The position numbers and the translations under genes were made by a program. From contig NZ_PJIP01000010.1 in assembly GCF_002929375.1 (NCBI RefSeq), forward strand, positions 62,001 to 126,000: a stretch of 64,000 bases of DNA. The letters run 5' to 3'. This document shows positions 9,993 to 18,289 of this stretch, one piece after another (position 1 is the stretch's first letter; the number at the start of each line of letters is the position of its first letter). The notes beneath the pieces were generated by a model that saw only the letters and a program-made list of their open reading frames with translations, made no database searches and had not been told where the DNA came from. This stretch comes from Arthrobacter sp. DWC3 (GTDB lineage Bacteria > Actinomycetota > Actinomycetes > Actinomycetales > Micrococcaceae).

Positions 9993-10925
9993 ATGCAACG
10001 GCGAAACGTGGGAGCGAGCGGCCTGACCGTCTCGGCGCTGGGACTCGGCACCATGACCTGGGGGCAGGAGGTCGGCGAGGAGGCCGCCCGTGAGCAGCTC
10101 CGTCTGTTCACGGAGGCCGGGGGCACGCTCGTCGAGACCGCGGCCCGTTACGGCGAGGGCCAGGCCGAGGCGATGCTGGGCGGCTTCATCGGTGACACCG
10201 TGGCACGCTCCGAGCTCGTCCTGGTGGTGCAGGGCGGCACCACGCGCTCCGGCAGCCGGCGCCTCGACAGCTCCCGCCGGGGACTCCTGGACTCCCTCGA
10301 CGCGTCCCTGTCGCTGCTCGGCACCGACCACGTGGACGTGTGGCTCGCGCCCTCCCCCGACGCGGCCGTCCCGCTGCAGGAGACCCTGAGCGCGCTCGAC
10401 GTCGCGTACGCCAGCGGCCGCGCACGCTACGTGGGCGTGTCCAACTACACGGGCTGGGAGTTCGCACGCGCGGCGGCCACGGCGTCGTTCCCGCTGCTGG
10501 TCAACGACGTCGAGTACTCGCTCGTCAGCCGCGGTGCCGAGCGCGACGTCCTGCCCGCCGCCGAGGCCTTCGGCGCGGCGATCCTCGCCTGGGGTCCGCT
10601 CGGCCGCGGCGTCCTCACGGGCAAGTACCGCGGCAGGATCCCCTCGGAGTCCCGCGGTGCGTCCGATGTCTGGGCTCCCTACGTGGAGCCGTACCTCTCC
10701 GGCAAACCGCAGCGCATCACGGAGGCGCTGTGCACGGCGTCCCGGGGCCTTGACCTGCAGCCGCACGAACTCGCGCTGCGCTGGCTCCTCCACCGGCCCG
10801 GCGTGGCCGCCGCGATCGTGGGCGCGCGGACGCCGCAGCAGCTCAAGGAGATCCTGCAGACGAGCGGCGCCCCGGTGGCCGAACCCATCGCCGAGGTCCT
10901 CGACGAGGTCTCCGCCCTCCTCTGA
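9993..10925 (+). CDS. Aldo/keto-reductase-fold protein with altered catalytic tetrad
   Basis: A 310-residue TIM-barrel protein of the aldo/keto reductase superfamily: start RRNVGASGLTVSALGLGT, cofactor-region GVSNYTGWEFA, and C-terminal AIVGARTPQQL, where NADPH-binding residues normally lie. The family tetrad Asp-Tyr-Lys-His is not kept. DTA..Y reads ETAARYG, the TK pair reads VVQGG, and the His of L..H reads WLAPSPD, so only Tyr matches. It may be a reductase with modified chemistry or a non-catalytic relative. Divergent from uppP; followed by a hairpin that overlaps its stop. Confidence 0.85.
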   Translation: MQRRNVGASGLTVSALGLGTMTWGQEVGEEAAREQLRLFTEAGGTLVETAARYGEGQAEAMLGGFIGDTVARSELVLVVQGGTTRSGSRRLDSSRRGLLDSLDASLSLLGTDHVDVWLAPSPDAAVPLQETLSALDVAYASGRARYVGVSNYTGWEFARAAATASFPLLVNDVEYSLVSRGAERDVLPAAEAFGAAILAWGPLGRGVLTGKYRGRIPSESRGASDVWAPYVEPYLSGKPQRITEALCTASRGLDLQPHELALRWLLHRPGVAAAIVGARTPQQLKEILQTSGAPVAEPIAEVLDEVSALL

Positions 10926-10941
10926 CGCCCTGCCCGGGCGT
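10925..10941 (+). terminator. Short hairpin at the end of the aldo/keto-reductase-like gene
   Basis: ACGCCC-tgccc-GGGCGT forms a perfect 6-bp GC-rich stem that begins at the stop codon. There is no U tract, as is common in high-GC Actinobacteria. Confidence 0.45.
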
Positions 10942-10983
10942 GCGGTTCAGCCGGGCGGCGCCTCCGTCAGGTGCAGCGTGCGG

Positions 10984-11295
10984 TCACGGCTCCACTTCGG
11001 CGTCGACGAGGTCGTGCGCGTAGTCGGCGTCCTCGTCCGTCTCCTCGGCGAGGTCCTCGTCGTCGTCCTCGTCCTCGTCGGTGTCCTCGTCGGTGTCCTC
11101 GTAGATCTCGAGCGGGGTGACCTCGCCGAAGGCGTCGTAGAGGGCTTCCTCGTAGACCTCGAACGCGTCGGCGATGCCGAGGTACGCCGCTTCCACCGCG
11201 GGGTCGTTGTCGTCCCGCTGTGACGCCGCGGCCGCCAGATGCTCTTCGAGGGCCGTCACGAGGGACTGGAGCGCGACACGCGGATCTATGCTCAT
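10984..11295 (-). CDS. Hypothetical protein with very acidic C-terminus
   Basis: A 103-residue protein I do not recognise. The first 70 residues look like a helical domain (PRVALQSLVTALEEHL; ADAFEVYEEALYDAF). Residues 66-90 are nearly all Asp/Glu/Thr with the repeat DTDED, which resembles nucleic-acid-mimicking or disordered tails. Codon use matches the neighbours, so it is likely real. It is divergent from the DUF5703 gene with 41 bp between starts, suggesting a shared promoter region. Confidence 0.7.
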   Translation of the reverse strand: MSIDPRVALQSLVTALEEHLAAAASQRDDNDPAVEAAYLGIADAFEVYEEALYDAFGEVTPLEIYEDTDEDTDEDEDDDEDLAEETDEDADYAHDLVDAEVEP

Positions 11296-11336
11296 GGCCT
11301 AGACGTTATCGGTAAAGTGATCAGAATTGGAGGGAT

Positions 11337-11570
11337 ATGCGAGAACATTTTCTGAATGCCACCGCCGTCCGCGAGCGTGATTATGGGCGGCAATACGAGT
11401 ACCTGGTGCTCACCGTGAGCGCCGGTGAACCCCTGCCCGCGGCCCGCAAACTGCTCACCGAGCACGCCGAGTACGGCAAGTGGGAACTCGAACGCAGCTG
11501 CATCTACATGGGCGGAGGCAGGCGCTACTGGCTGCGGCGCAAGGTCCTCCGGGTGGAACGCACGGCGTAG
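11337..11570 (+). CDS. DUF5703 family small protein
   Basis: A 77-residue protein that matches the actinobacterial DUF5703 pattern from start to end: REYEYLVLT-like REDYGRQYEYLVLTV (here RERDYGRQYEYLVLTV), EHAEYGKWELERS, and GGGRRYWLRRKV. Function is unknown; the conserved aromatic and basic residues suggest a compact nucleic-acid or ligand-binding fold, which is only an inference. The ATG follows TTGGAGGGAT, a strong ribosome binding site. The upstream 41 bp are unusually AT-rich for this chromosome and probably hold the promoter. Confidence 0.85.
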   Translation: MREHFLNATAVRERDYGRQYEYLVLTVSAGEPLPAARKLLTEHAEYGKWELERSCIYMGGGRRYWLRRKVLRVERTA

Positions 11571-11635
11571 CCCCGGCCGGCACCCCGGGCCGCGAACCGC
11601 CGTCCCGCAGGGCCTGCCGAGCCGCCCGAGCGGCG

Positions 11636-12799
11636 TCAGCCGGAGGGCGGCCCGAGGAGGGCGGTGGCCACCGTGGCCCGGGCCGACTCCTCCGTGGACG
11701 GATGGAACTGCCCGGCCAGGGCGTCCCGGTGCAGCCGCACCGCCTCGGACGACGCCGAGAAACCCGACCCGCCACCCACGTGCAGCGCGGTCCTCGTCGC
11801 AGCGACCGCCGCCTCGACCGCATGGGTCTTCAGGGTGACCAGGCGGGAGAACCATGCCGGCCCCGCGTCGACCCTGGCGTCCAGGTCCTGCACCACGCCG
11901 CGGAGCTGCGCCTCGGCCGCGGTGCGCGCCATCGCCGCAGCGGCGAGCGTGTTCCGGAGGACGGGATCGTCGGCGAGCGGACGATCCGCGACCATGCTGC
12001 GGCGCCGGGTCAGTGCCTGCGCCGAGAGGTCGAGCGCCCGGTCGGCGATCCCGAGGTACACCGCGGCGATGAACGTCTCGAACGCCGCGAAGATCCCGAA
12101 CACCAGCAGGTCGGCGTTCGGCCCCACCGGGACGCGCCGGAACACGGCGTCCGCCGGCACCCGGACGCCGGAGAGCCGCGTGGTGTGCGACTGCGTGGCG
12201 CGCATGCCGAGGGGGTTCCAGTCCTCGACGATCTCCACCCCGGGCGTGCCGCGGGGCACGAAGGCGTGCAGGATCGCGTCGCCGTCGTGCCCCTCGAGCT
12301 TGCCGAAGATCCCGAGCCGCGTCCACACCGGCGACAGGCTCGTGAAGACCTTGGTGCCGGTGAAGCTGTACGCGCCGTCGGGCAGGCGGTCCACGCGTGT
12401 CAGCGAGTCGAACAGGACGGCGTCGTTGCCCGGCTCCGAGACGCCGAACGCGAACACCTCGCCGCGCCCGGCCTCGTCGAGGACCGACTCCAGCGACGCG
12501 TCCCCACGGTCCGCGAGGAGGCCGGCGACCGCCGTCCACACCAGGTGCATGTTGATCCCGAGGGCGGTCGCGGGAGCGGCCGCTGCCAGCCGGCGCTGCG
12601 CGGCCGCAGCGCCCGCCATGCCTCCGGCGTCCCCGGGCCGTCTCTCGGCCAGGATGCGGAGGTAGCCCGCCTCCTGCAGGTCGGCGAAGTCCTCCGTGAA
12701 GAAGGTGTTCGCCGCGTCGTAGCCCGCCGCCCGCGCCCGGAAGCGCTCGAGCAGGCCCGCGGGCAGCAGCCGGCCCGCGTCCGGCGCCGACGTCGTCAT
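11636..12799 (-). CDS. Acyl-CoA dehydrogenase family flavoprotein
   Basis: A 387-residue FAD-dependent member of the acyl-CoA dehydrogenase superfamily. The middle domain shows FAFGVSEPGNDAV and AYSFTGTKVFTSLSPVW, the FAD/substrate-binding beta region, and the C-terminal helical domain ends with HRDALAGQFHPSTEES. I cannot identify the usual catalytic glutamate with confidence, and this subgroup includes flavin monooxygenase-like members (DszC type), so acyl-CoA dehydrogenation is not certain. It starts 11 bp after the stop of the M20 peptidase gene and is probably co-transcribed with it. Confidence 0.85.
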   Translation of the reverse strand: MTTSAPDAGRLLPAGLLERFRARAAGYDAANTFFTEDFADLQEAGYLRILAERRPGDAGGMAGAAAAQRRLAAAAPATALGINMHLVWTAVAGLLADRGDASLESVLDEAGRGEVFAFGVSEPGNDAVLFDSLTRVDRLPDGAYSFTGTKVFTSLSPVWTRLGIFGKLEGHDGDAILHAFVPRGTPGVEIVEDWNPLGMRATQSHTTRLSGVRVPADAVFRRVPVGPNADLLVFGIFAAFETFIAAVYLGIADRALDLSAQALTRRRSMVADRPLADDPVLRNTLAAAAMARTAAEAQLRGVVQDLDARVDAGPAWFSRLVTLKTHAVEAAVAATRTALHVGGGSGFSASSEAVRLHRDALAGQFHPSTEESARATVATALLGPPSG

Positions 12800-12810
12800 G
12801 GCCGGTCCGC

Positions 12811-14112
12811 TCAGTAGGTGGTCAGCAGGCGGGAGAGCACCTTGGCGCCGAAACGCAGGGACTCCGCCGGGACGCGCTCGTCGACGCCGTGGAACATGCC
12901 CGTGAAGTCCAGCTCGTCGGGCAGCTGCAGGGGCGCGAACCCGTAGCCGGTGATGCCGAGCCGGCTCAGCGACTTGTTGTCCGTGCCGCCCGAGAGGGTG
13001 TAGGGCAGCACCTTGGCCCCGGGGTCCTCCGCGTGCAGGGCGTCGATCATCGAGTCGACGAGGTTCCCGGCGAACGGCACCTCGAGCGAGGTGTCCTTGT
13101 GTTCATAGGTCACGTCGACGCCCTCACCGGCGAGCCCGCGGATGATCTCCAGGACCTGGTCCTGCTGGCCGGGGAGGGTACGGACGTCGATGAGCGCCTC
13201 GGCCGCGCCGGGGATGACGTTGTGCTTGTAGCCGCCCTTCAGGACGGTCGGGTTGGCGGTGTTCTGCAGGGTCGCCCCGACGAAGCGCGCCACGGTGCCC
13301 AGTTCCTTGAGGATGATGTCCGGATTGTCCGGGTCGAACTCCACCCCGGTGAGCTCGGTGACGCCGTCGAGGAACTGGCGCGTGGTGGGCGTGAGTTCGA
13401 TGGGCCAGGAGTACTCGCCGATGCGGGTGACGGCACGGGCCAGCGCGGTCACGGCGTTGTCGGTGTTGATCTGCGAGCCGTGTCCCGCGCGCCCGTGGGC
13501 CACGAGGCGCAGCCAGGAGATGCCCTTCTCCGCGGTCTGCAGCAGGTACGTCCGCCGGCCGCCGATGGTCGCCGAGAAGCCGCCCACCTCGGAGATGGCC
13601 TCCGTGGCCCCCTCGAACACCTCGGGCTTGTTGTCGACCAGCCAGGACGCGCCGTAGGCGCCGCCCGCCTCCTCATCGGCGAAGAACCCGAAGATCAGGT
13701 CGCGCTGCGGTTTCACGCCATCACGCTGCATCGAGCGGAGGACGGACAGGATCATGGCGTCCATGTCCTTCATGTCGACGGCGCCGCGGCCCCAGATCAG
13801 GCCGTCCTTCTCCTCGCCGCCGAACGGGTCCACCGTCCAGTCCTCCTTCTGCGCCGGCACCACGTCGAGGTGGCCGTGGACCACGAGTGCGGGCAGCGAC
13901 GGATCGGAGCCCTCCATGCGCGCGACGACGGACGTGCGCCCCGGCGCGGACTCGAAGAGCTGCGTGGAGAGCCCTACCTCCTCGATCAGGCCGGCGGTGT
14001 ACTCTGCGGCCTTGCGCTCGCCCGGCCCCACGTTGTCCCCGAAGTTCGAGGTGTCGATCCGGATCAGGTCCTGGCAGATCCTGACAACTTCATCCTCGGG
14101 TGAGATGCCCAC
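12811..14112 (-). CDS. M20 family metallopeptidase (dipeptidase/ArgE/DapE-like)
   Basis: A 433-residue zinc aminoacylase/peptidase. Metal-binding motifs are in order: HGHLDVVPA, GRGAVDMKDMD (bridging Asp), FADEEAGG (Glu-Glu, general base), and a final His in the C-terminal region GMFHGVDE. A dimerisation lid lies between. The start is the GTG at 14112, which has AGGAGG five bases upstream; the frame is open above it but without such a site. Mycobacteria carry an M20 protein (Rv2141c, annotated dapE2) in the same neighbourhood. The substrate is not known. First gene of a two-gene unit with the acyl-CoA dehydrogenase. Confidence 0.92.
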   Translation of the reverse strand: MGISPEDEVVRICQDLIRIDTSNFGDNVGPGERKAAEYTAGLIEEVGLSTQLFESAPGRTSVVARMEGSDPSLPALVVHGHLDVVPAQKEDWTVDPFGGEEKDGLIWGRGAVDMKDMDAMILSVLRSMQRDGVKPQRDLIFGFFADEEAGGAYGASWLVDNKPEVFEGATEAISEVGGFSATIGGRRTYLLQTAEKGISWLRLVAHGRAGHGSQINTDNAVTALARAVTRIGEYSWPIELTPTTRQFLDGVTELTGVEFDPDNPDIILKELGTVARFVGATLQNTANPTVLKGGYKHNVIPGAAEALIDVRTLPGQQDQVLEIIRGLAGEGVDVTYEHKDTSLEVPFAGNLVDSMIDALHAEDPGAKVLPYTLSGGTDNKSLSRLGITGYGFAPLQLPDELDFTGMFHGVDERVPAESLRFGAKVLSRLLTTY

Positions 14113-14284
14113 ATGGTCCTCCTGGGTAGCGGTTGCCCTCCACCCTACTGAGGTTCTCCTCCCCCGCGTGCTGTTGCGTCCCGCGTGCCGCACTACCCCC
14201 GAGGCGACGACGACCACGGATGACCTTGATTCCTGGACCAGGGCCTCCGCCCGGACGCCACCCGCCTGCACGCGGGCACAAGAA

Positions 14285-14316
14285 AGCCCCCAGCCAGATT
14301 GCTCTGACTAGGGGCT
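14285..14316 (-). terminator. Terminator of tRNA-Leu
   Basis: On the minus strand, AGCCCC and GGGGCT arms (slightly extendable) enclose a 20-base loop and are followed by TTTCTTG. It begins only seven bases after the 3' end of the tRNA, as expected for a single-tRNA transcript. Confidence 0.75.
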
Positions 14317-14322
14317 TCACTG

Positions 14323-14406
14323 TGCGCGGAGGGGGACTTGAACCCCCACCCTCAATAAGAGGACTAGCACCTCAAGCTAGCGCGTCTGCCATTCCGCCAC
14401 CCGCGC
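14323..14406 (-). tRNA. tRNA-Leu (anticodon GAG)
   Basis: The 84-base minus-strand sequence folds as a class II tRNA. The acceptor stem GCGCGGG pairs with TCCGCGC, the anticodon stem CTAGC/GCTAG holds the loop TTGAGGT with anticodon GAG (reads CUC/CUU), a long variable arm follows, and the T loop is GGTTCAAGTCC. CCA is not encoded; the base after the discriminator A is C then A. Confidence 0.97.
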
Positions 14407-14449
14407 GGGTGGTTTTTCGCGGTCGAAACCGGCGAAAGCAACGAGAAAG

Positions 14450-14455
14450 ACTCTA
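14450..14455 (-). promoter_or_regulatory. Possible -10 element for tRNA-Leu
   Basis: TAGAGT on the minus strand lies 44 bp before the tRNA 5' end. A weak GCAACA-like -35 sits about 18 bp further up. The region between is the only locally AT-rich stretch. Confidence 0.35.
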
Positions 14456-14676
14456 GCACGAGTCCGGCCGGGTTGTTGCATCGGCGGGTTCCCCGGGCCG
14501 GCCGCGGCCGCGCTCGCCGCGGGCCCGGCGTGGTGCGGGTGTGATACCGCTGCGGTCCCCGGGATCGCCACCGGCACACCGTCCCTCCCCAGGGCTTCCG
14601 GACACGCCGGGCGTGCGTATGCTGTCTTCAACACCGCCGAAGTGCCGCCCCGTGGATCGGTCGGCGCCCCGAGTGC

Positions 14677-14964
14677 ATGGAGTTGGACGACGTGGACGAG
14701 ACGAACCCCGACCAGGAGCAGTACGCCCTGACGTACGACGCGATGAAGCGCGCCAACATCTCCCCGGGCGAGCTCTGGGTGCACTACTTCAGCATGGGCG
14801 GCGGCGTGGACGAGTACGAGGTCAATGCGTACCTGCACGGCCTGATCGAACTGCCCGACCACGAGCGCGACTGCGTCTCCCAGGCGGTCAACGAACTCTT
14901 CGACGACCTGTGCCGCGAGCAGGGCGCACCCTACAGCTCGGGCCACACGCGGCGCTGCGATTGA
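14677..14964 (+). CDS. Small conserved hypothetical protein
   Basis: A 95-residue protein of unknown function. It is acidic and helical in appearance (NPDQEQYALTYDAMKRANIS; YEVNAYLHGLIELP), with ISPGELWVHYFSMGG in the centre and a C-terminal stretch NELFDDLCREQGAP. Similar short proteins are common in Arthrobacter-type genomes by my recollection, without a role. The frame and codon bias fit a real gene; an in-frame GTG at 14692 is an alternative start. It stands alone between the tRNA and the convergent M50-like gene. Confidence 0.75.
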   Translation: MELDDVDETNPDQEQYALTYDAMKRANISPGELWVHYFSMGGGVDEYEVNAYLHGLIELPDHERDCVSQAVNELFDDLCREQGAPYSSGHTRRCD

Positions 14965-15003
14965 CCCTGCGGCCCACGGACCGGTCCTCGGACACCGGGC
15001 GTG

Positions 15004-15750
15004 TCAGCCTCGCGCCGCCCGCTCGGCGATGAGGGCCAGGGGTTCCACGGACTGCGCGAGGGCCGCCCCGATGACGAGCGCGAACGTCCCGAGCCATACC
15101 GGCGAGGGCACGCGCGTGGTGCCCTGCAGCAGGAACGCATCGGAGGAACCGAGGTCTCGGCGCCGCACGTGCACGCGCACCACCTTGATCCAGTCCCGGC
15201 AGGAGCCGACCAGCAGGGCGAGGCCGAGGACCAGGCAGGCGTAGCCGGCGCTTCGCGCTCCCCCGAACCACACGAGCGCGAGCGACGCCACGGCGCTGCC
15301 GCCGAGGATGAGGACGCCCTGACCGTTGCGGACCAGGACGAGCGCGGCCACTAGCACCAGCGCGCCGGCGGAGAGTGCCGCGGCGGCCCAGCCGGTCGCG
15401 GCGCTCCAGACGAGGGCGGCACCGACGACGGCGGGCACGGGGTAGCCCCAGAACGTCGTGAAGGCGGAACGCCAGCCGCGCCGTCCCCTGCTCGTCGTGG
15501 TGCCGGAGTGGTCGAGGCGCAGCGTGATGCCGGTGACGCGCTGCAGGGTCAGGAGCGCCGCGGCGGCATGGCCGAGTTCGTGCACCACGGTGACGAAGAG
15601 CCCGAAGACCCGCCACGACCGGCGGGGCACGGAGAGCGCGACGGCCACCAGGACGATCACGAGGAGCCCGTTGACGCCGACCTCCGGCGGGAGCCCCAGC
15701 GTGAAGCCGTCGGCGATCCGCTCCCAGAGCAGGGCGGGCCCGGAGGGCAC
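15004..15750 (-). CDS. M50B-like membrane metallopeptidase
   Basis: A 248-residue polytopic membrane protein with VVHELGHAAAALL, the HExxH zinc motif inside a hydrophobic helix, and six to seven further hydrophobic segments. This fits the short M50B-like group widespread in Actinobacteria, whose substrates are unknown. The frame is open through the upstream kynU gene. I chose the GTG at 15750, eight bases after the kynU stop, because upstream sequence is an out-of-frame shadow of kynU. The weak ribosome site suggests translation coupled to kynU. Confidence 0.8.
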   Translation of the reverse strand: MPSGPALLWERIADGFTLGLPPEVGVNGLLVIVLVAVALSVPRRSWRVFGLFVTVVHELGHAAAALLTLQRVTGITLRLDHSGTTTSRGRRGWRSAFTTFWGYPVPAVVGAALVWSAATGWAAAALSAGALVLVAALVLVRNGQGVLILGGSAVASLALVWFGGARSAGYACLVLGLALLVGSCRDWIKVVRVHVRRRDLGSSDAFLLQGTTRVPSPVWLGTFALVIGAALAQSVEPLALIAERAARG

Positions 15751-15758
15751 GGCGGGCG

Positions 15759-17021
15759 CTACCGGGCCGCGGCCGGAGCGCTGCCGGTGTCCCCGGCCGT
15801 GTCCCCGGCCGCCAGGTGCGCTGCGATGGCGTCGACGGCCACCGCGACCTCCGCGAACGACGTCGAGAGCGGCGACAGGCCGAGGCGGATCCCGTCGGGG
15901 TTGCGGTAGTCGGGGATGACGCCGTCCCGCCACAGCTCCGGCACCATCGCGACGAACGCCGGATGGTCGATGGTGATGTGGCCGCCGCGCTCCGACGCGT
16001 TCCGCGGCGAGGCGAGGACGACGCCGTACGGGGCCAACCGGTCCTCGACCGCCTCGACCGCGAACGCCGTGAGGAGTTCCGATTTCCGGCGGACGGCCGG
16101 CATACCCGCCTCCTCGATGAGATCCAGCATCTCGCGCATGGCCAGCATCCCGAGGACGGGCGGCGTCCCGGAGACCAGGCGGCGGACACCGTCCGCCGGC
16201 TGGTAGGCGGCGCCCATCGCGAACGGGTCGGCGCTGCCGAGCCAGCCGAGGATCGGCTGGTCGAGGGTGGCGAGGTGACGCTGCGCCACATAGGCCCACG
16301 CGGGGGCCCCGGGCCCTCCGTTGAGGTACTTGTAGCTGCAGCCGGTCGCGAAGTCGACACCCCAGGCGTCCAGCTCGGCGGGTACCGACCCCACGGAGTG
16401 GCTGAGGTCCCAGAGCACGAGGGCTCCGGCGTCGTGCGCGATCGCCGTGATGGCGGGGACGTCGGCGATGAACCCCGACCGGTAGGCGACGTGGCTCAGC
16501 AGGACGAGCGCCGTCTGCGGCCCGACGACGGCCGCGACGTCCGCGGGGGTGGCGCCGCCGTCGTACGCGACGTCGATCCAGCGCAGCGTGAGCCCGCGCT
16601 CCCGTGCGATGCCCTCGACGATGAAGCGGTCCGTGGGGAAGTTGTCGCGGTCGACGACGATCTCGGTGCGGTCGGGGCGGGCCGCCACGGCCGCGCGTGC
16701 GAGCTTGTACAGCAGGACACTCGTGGAGTCCGCCACGATGCACTGGCCGGCGGCCGCGCCGAGCGTCACACGGCCGAGCTGGTCGCCGATCCGCTGGGGC
16801 AGCTCGAGCCAGCCCTCGTCCCAGCCCCGGATCAGGCGTCCACCCCACTGGTCCTCCACGAACGCGGTGAGGGTCTCCACCGTGCTCGCCAGCGGCCGGC
16901 CCAGGGAGTTGCCGTCGAGGTAGGACTGCACGCCGTCCGCGCCGAGGAAGAGCTTGCGGTGGTGCGCGAGGGGGTCGGCGGTGTCGAGGTCGGCCGCGCG
17001 GGCGGCGAGGAAGCCGGTCAT
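15759..17021 (-). CDS. kynU: Kynureninase
   Basis: A PLP enzyme that hydrolyses kynurenine or 3-hydroxykynurenine to (hydroxy)anthranilate and alanine in tryptophan degradation. The 420-residue length is normal. Visible landmarks are YLDGNSLGRP near residue 34, DSTSVLLYKL, FPTDRFIVEG, VLWDLSHSVGS with the PLP-binding Asp, and CSYKYLNGGPGAPA with the Schiff-base lysine. No tryptophan dioxygenase or kynurenine formamidase lies in the window, so the rest of the pathway must be elsewhere. The next gene starts eight bases after its stop. Confidence 0.95.
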   Translation of the reverse strand: MTGFLAARAADLDTADPLAHHRKLFLGADGVQSYLDGNSLGRPLASTVETLTAFVEDQWGGRLIRGWDEGWLELPQRIGDQLGRVTLGAAAGQCIVADSTSVLLYKLARAAVAARPDRTEIVVDRDNFPTDRFIVEGIARERGLTLRWIDVAYDGGATPADVAAVVGPQTALVLLSHVAYRSGFIADVPAITAIAHDAGALVLWDLSHSVGSVPAELDAWGVDFATGCSYKYLNGGPGAPAWAYVAQRHLATLDQPILGWLGSADPFAMGAAYQPADGVRRLVSGTPPVLGMLAMREMLDLIEEAGMPAVRRKSELLTAFAVEAVEDRLAPYGVVLASPRNASERGGHITIDHPAFVAMVPELWRDGVIPDYRNPDGIRLGLSPLSTSFAEVAVAVDAIAAHLAAGDTAGDTGSAPAAAR

Positions 17022-17085
17022 GGCCCCAGTCTAGGTGGGCCGGCACTGGAGGCGGCCCGTCGTCCCGGACGCGCAGCACCCGCGA

Positions 17086-17129
17086 CGACGGAACGGGCGG
17101 CCCCCGCGCGGGGACCGCCCGTTCCGTCG
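17086..17129 (-). terminator. Strong hairpin terminator after the trypsin-like protease gene
   Basis: A perfect 15-bp stem (CGACGGAACGGGCGG and its complement) with a further GC-rich inner stem lies 29 bp beyond the protease stop and between it and kynU. Confidence 0.8.
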
Positions 17130-17157
17130 GGCCGCTGTCAGCGGGACGTGCCGGTGC

Positions 17158-18135
17158 CTACCGGCCGGCCGCTGTGGAGTACGCGGACTGGATGGCGCTG
17201 CCAAAGTACGGTCCGTACATTACGTTGGCCTGCGTGTTGTAACCGAAGCTGTTGACCGAGTTCTGGGTGCCGCCCGCACCGGAGCCTACGAACCAGGGGC
17301 CGCCCGAGGAGCCGCCGGTCATGTCGCACGGGATGCCCTGGGACTGCGTGCCGCCGATGCGGTCCCGGGAGGACGTGCCGGAGCAGCTGAACAGGCGCTC
17401 ACCGTTGAAGGGCGCCGCGGCGGGGTAGCCGTACGCGGTGTAGCTGAGGTTGCGGGCCATGTTGAAGCCGATGCTCGACGCGCCGACCGTGGCGGCGAGG
17501 GTCCTGCCGTTGAGCGTGTTCACGACGGCGAAGGCGCCGTCGTAGCTGATGTCTCCGCGCGACACCCACTCGGGCGCGGCGTGCAGCGAACGGGCCGTCC
17601 ACTTGCCGTACGGTGCCGCGCCGTTGTCGTAGGCGGGGACGAAGACGAAGTTGGTGACCCAGCCGGTGGCGACGTCGTAGGTGCAGTGGCCGGCCGTGGC
17701 GACCGTGCTCTGGTTCCCGCTCTGCACGGAGTTGGCGGAGCAGACGTAGTTCTGCCCGGCCTGCGTGAAGAACACCTTGCCGATGCGCGAGACGGCCGGC
17801 TGCGCGATGGCCCGCGGCTGGGCGACGGGCTCGGCCGGGGCCTTCGCGACGGCCTCCTGGCCGGCCTTCGGCAGGACGGACCGGCCCTCGGCGGCCCAGC
17901 CGGAGTTGATGGTGTTCGCGGGCTTGGCGCTCCTCATGCGGTCGGCGGTCCAGTAGGCGTCGAGCGCCTCCTGGCTCTCGTCCTGCGTGTGGGACTGCGT
18001 GCTGGGGGTACCGGCGACGACGGTGTCGACGGAGGGTCCGGCAGGTGCTGCCTGGACGGGACCTGCTGCCATCAGCGCTGATGCCATCAGGGCCGACGCG
18101 GCGATCAGGCCGGCTTTGAGACCTCGAGAGTTCAC
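17158..18135 (-). CDS. Secreted trypsin-like serine protease
   Basis: A 325-residue exported protein. The signal peptide (NSRGLKAGLIAASALMASAL..AAGPVQAAPA, cleavage near 31) is followed by a propeptide-like region of about 90 residues and a chymotrypsin-fold domain. TAGHCTYD carries the catalytic His and CDMTGGSSGGPW the catalytic Ser; a paired Cys follows IPC. It resembles the extracellular peptidases of Streptomyces and Arthrobacter annotated as V8- or trypsin-like. The GTG at 18135 is preceded by AAAGAGGAG, so upstream in-frame ATGs are rejected. Terminators flank it, so it is monocistronic. Confidence 0.9.
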   Translation of the reverse strand: MNSRGLKAGLIAASALMASALMAAGPVQAAPAGPSVDTVVAGTPSTQSHTQDESQEALDAYWTADRMRSAKPANTINSGWAAEGRSVLPKAGQEAVAKAPAEPVAQPRAIAQPAVSRIGKVFFTQAGQNYVCSANSVQSGNQSTVATAGHCTYDVATGWVTNFVFVPAYDNGAAPYGKWTARSLHAAPEWVSRGDISYDGAFAVVNTLNGRTLAATVGASSIGFNMARNLSYTAYGYPAAAPFNGERLFSCSGTSSRDRIGGTQSQGIPCDMTGGSSGGPWFVGSGAGGTQNSVNSFGYNTQANVMYGPYFGSAIQSAYSTAAGR

Positions 18136-18221
18136 GAAACTCCTCTTTCCATACTGTGGGTCAGCCCTCATGGGCTGGTCACTGGAGTGTGCCCTGCGGG
18201 CCTCGGCCCTGACAGTGTAAA

Positions 18222-18258
18222 CGACGACTTTCGGGGGAACTGCCCCTGAAAATCGTCG
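18222..18258 (-). terminator. Terminator of the thiolase-fabG4-maoC operon
   Basis: Two 16-base arms (CGACGATTTTCAGGGG and its near-complement, 14 of 16 matching) enclose a five-base loop and are followed on the minus strand by TTTACACT. It lies 32 bp after the MaoC stop. TACACT at 18214-18219 could double as the -10 of the protease gene. Confidence 0.7.
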
Positions 18259-18289
18259 GTGCTCTGGACAGGGCCGCGCCGGCATGGAA

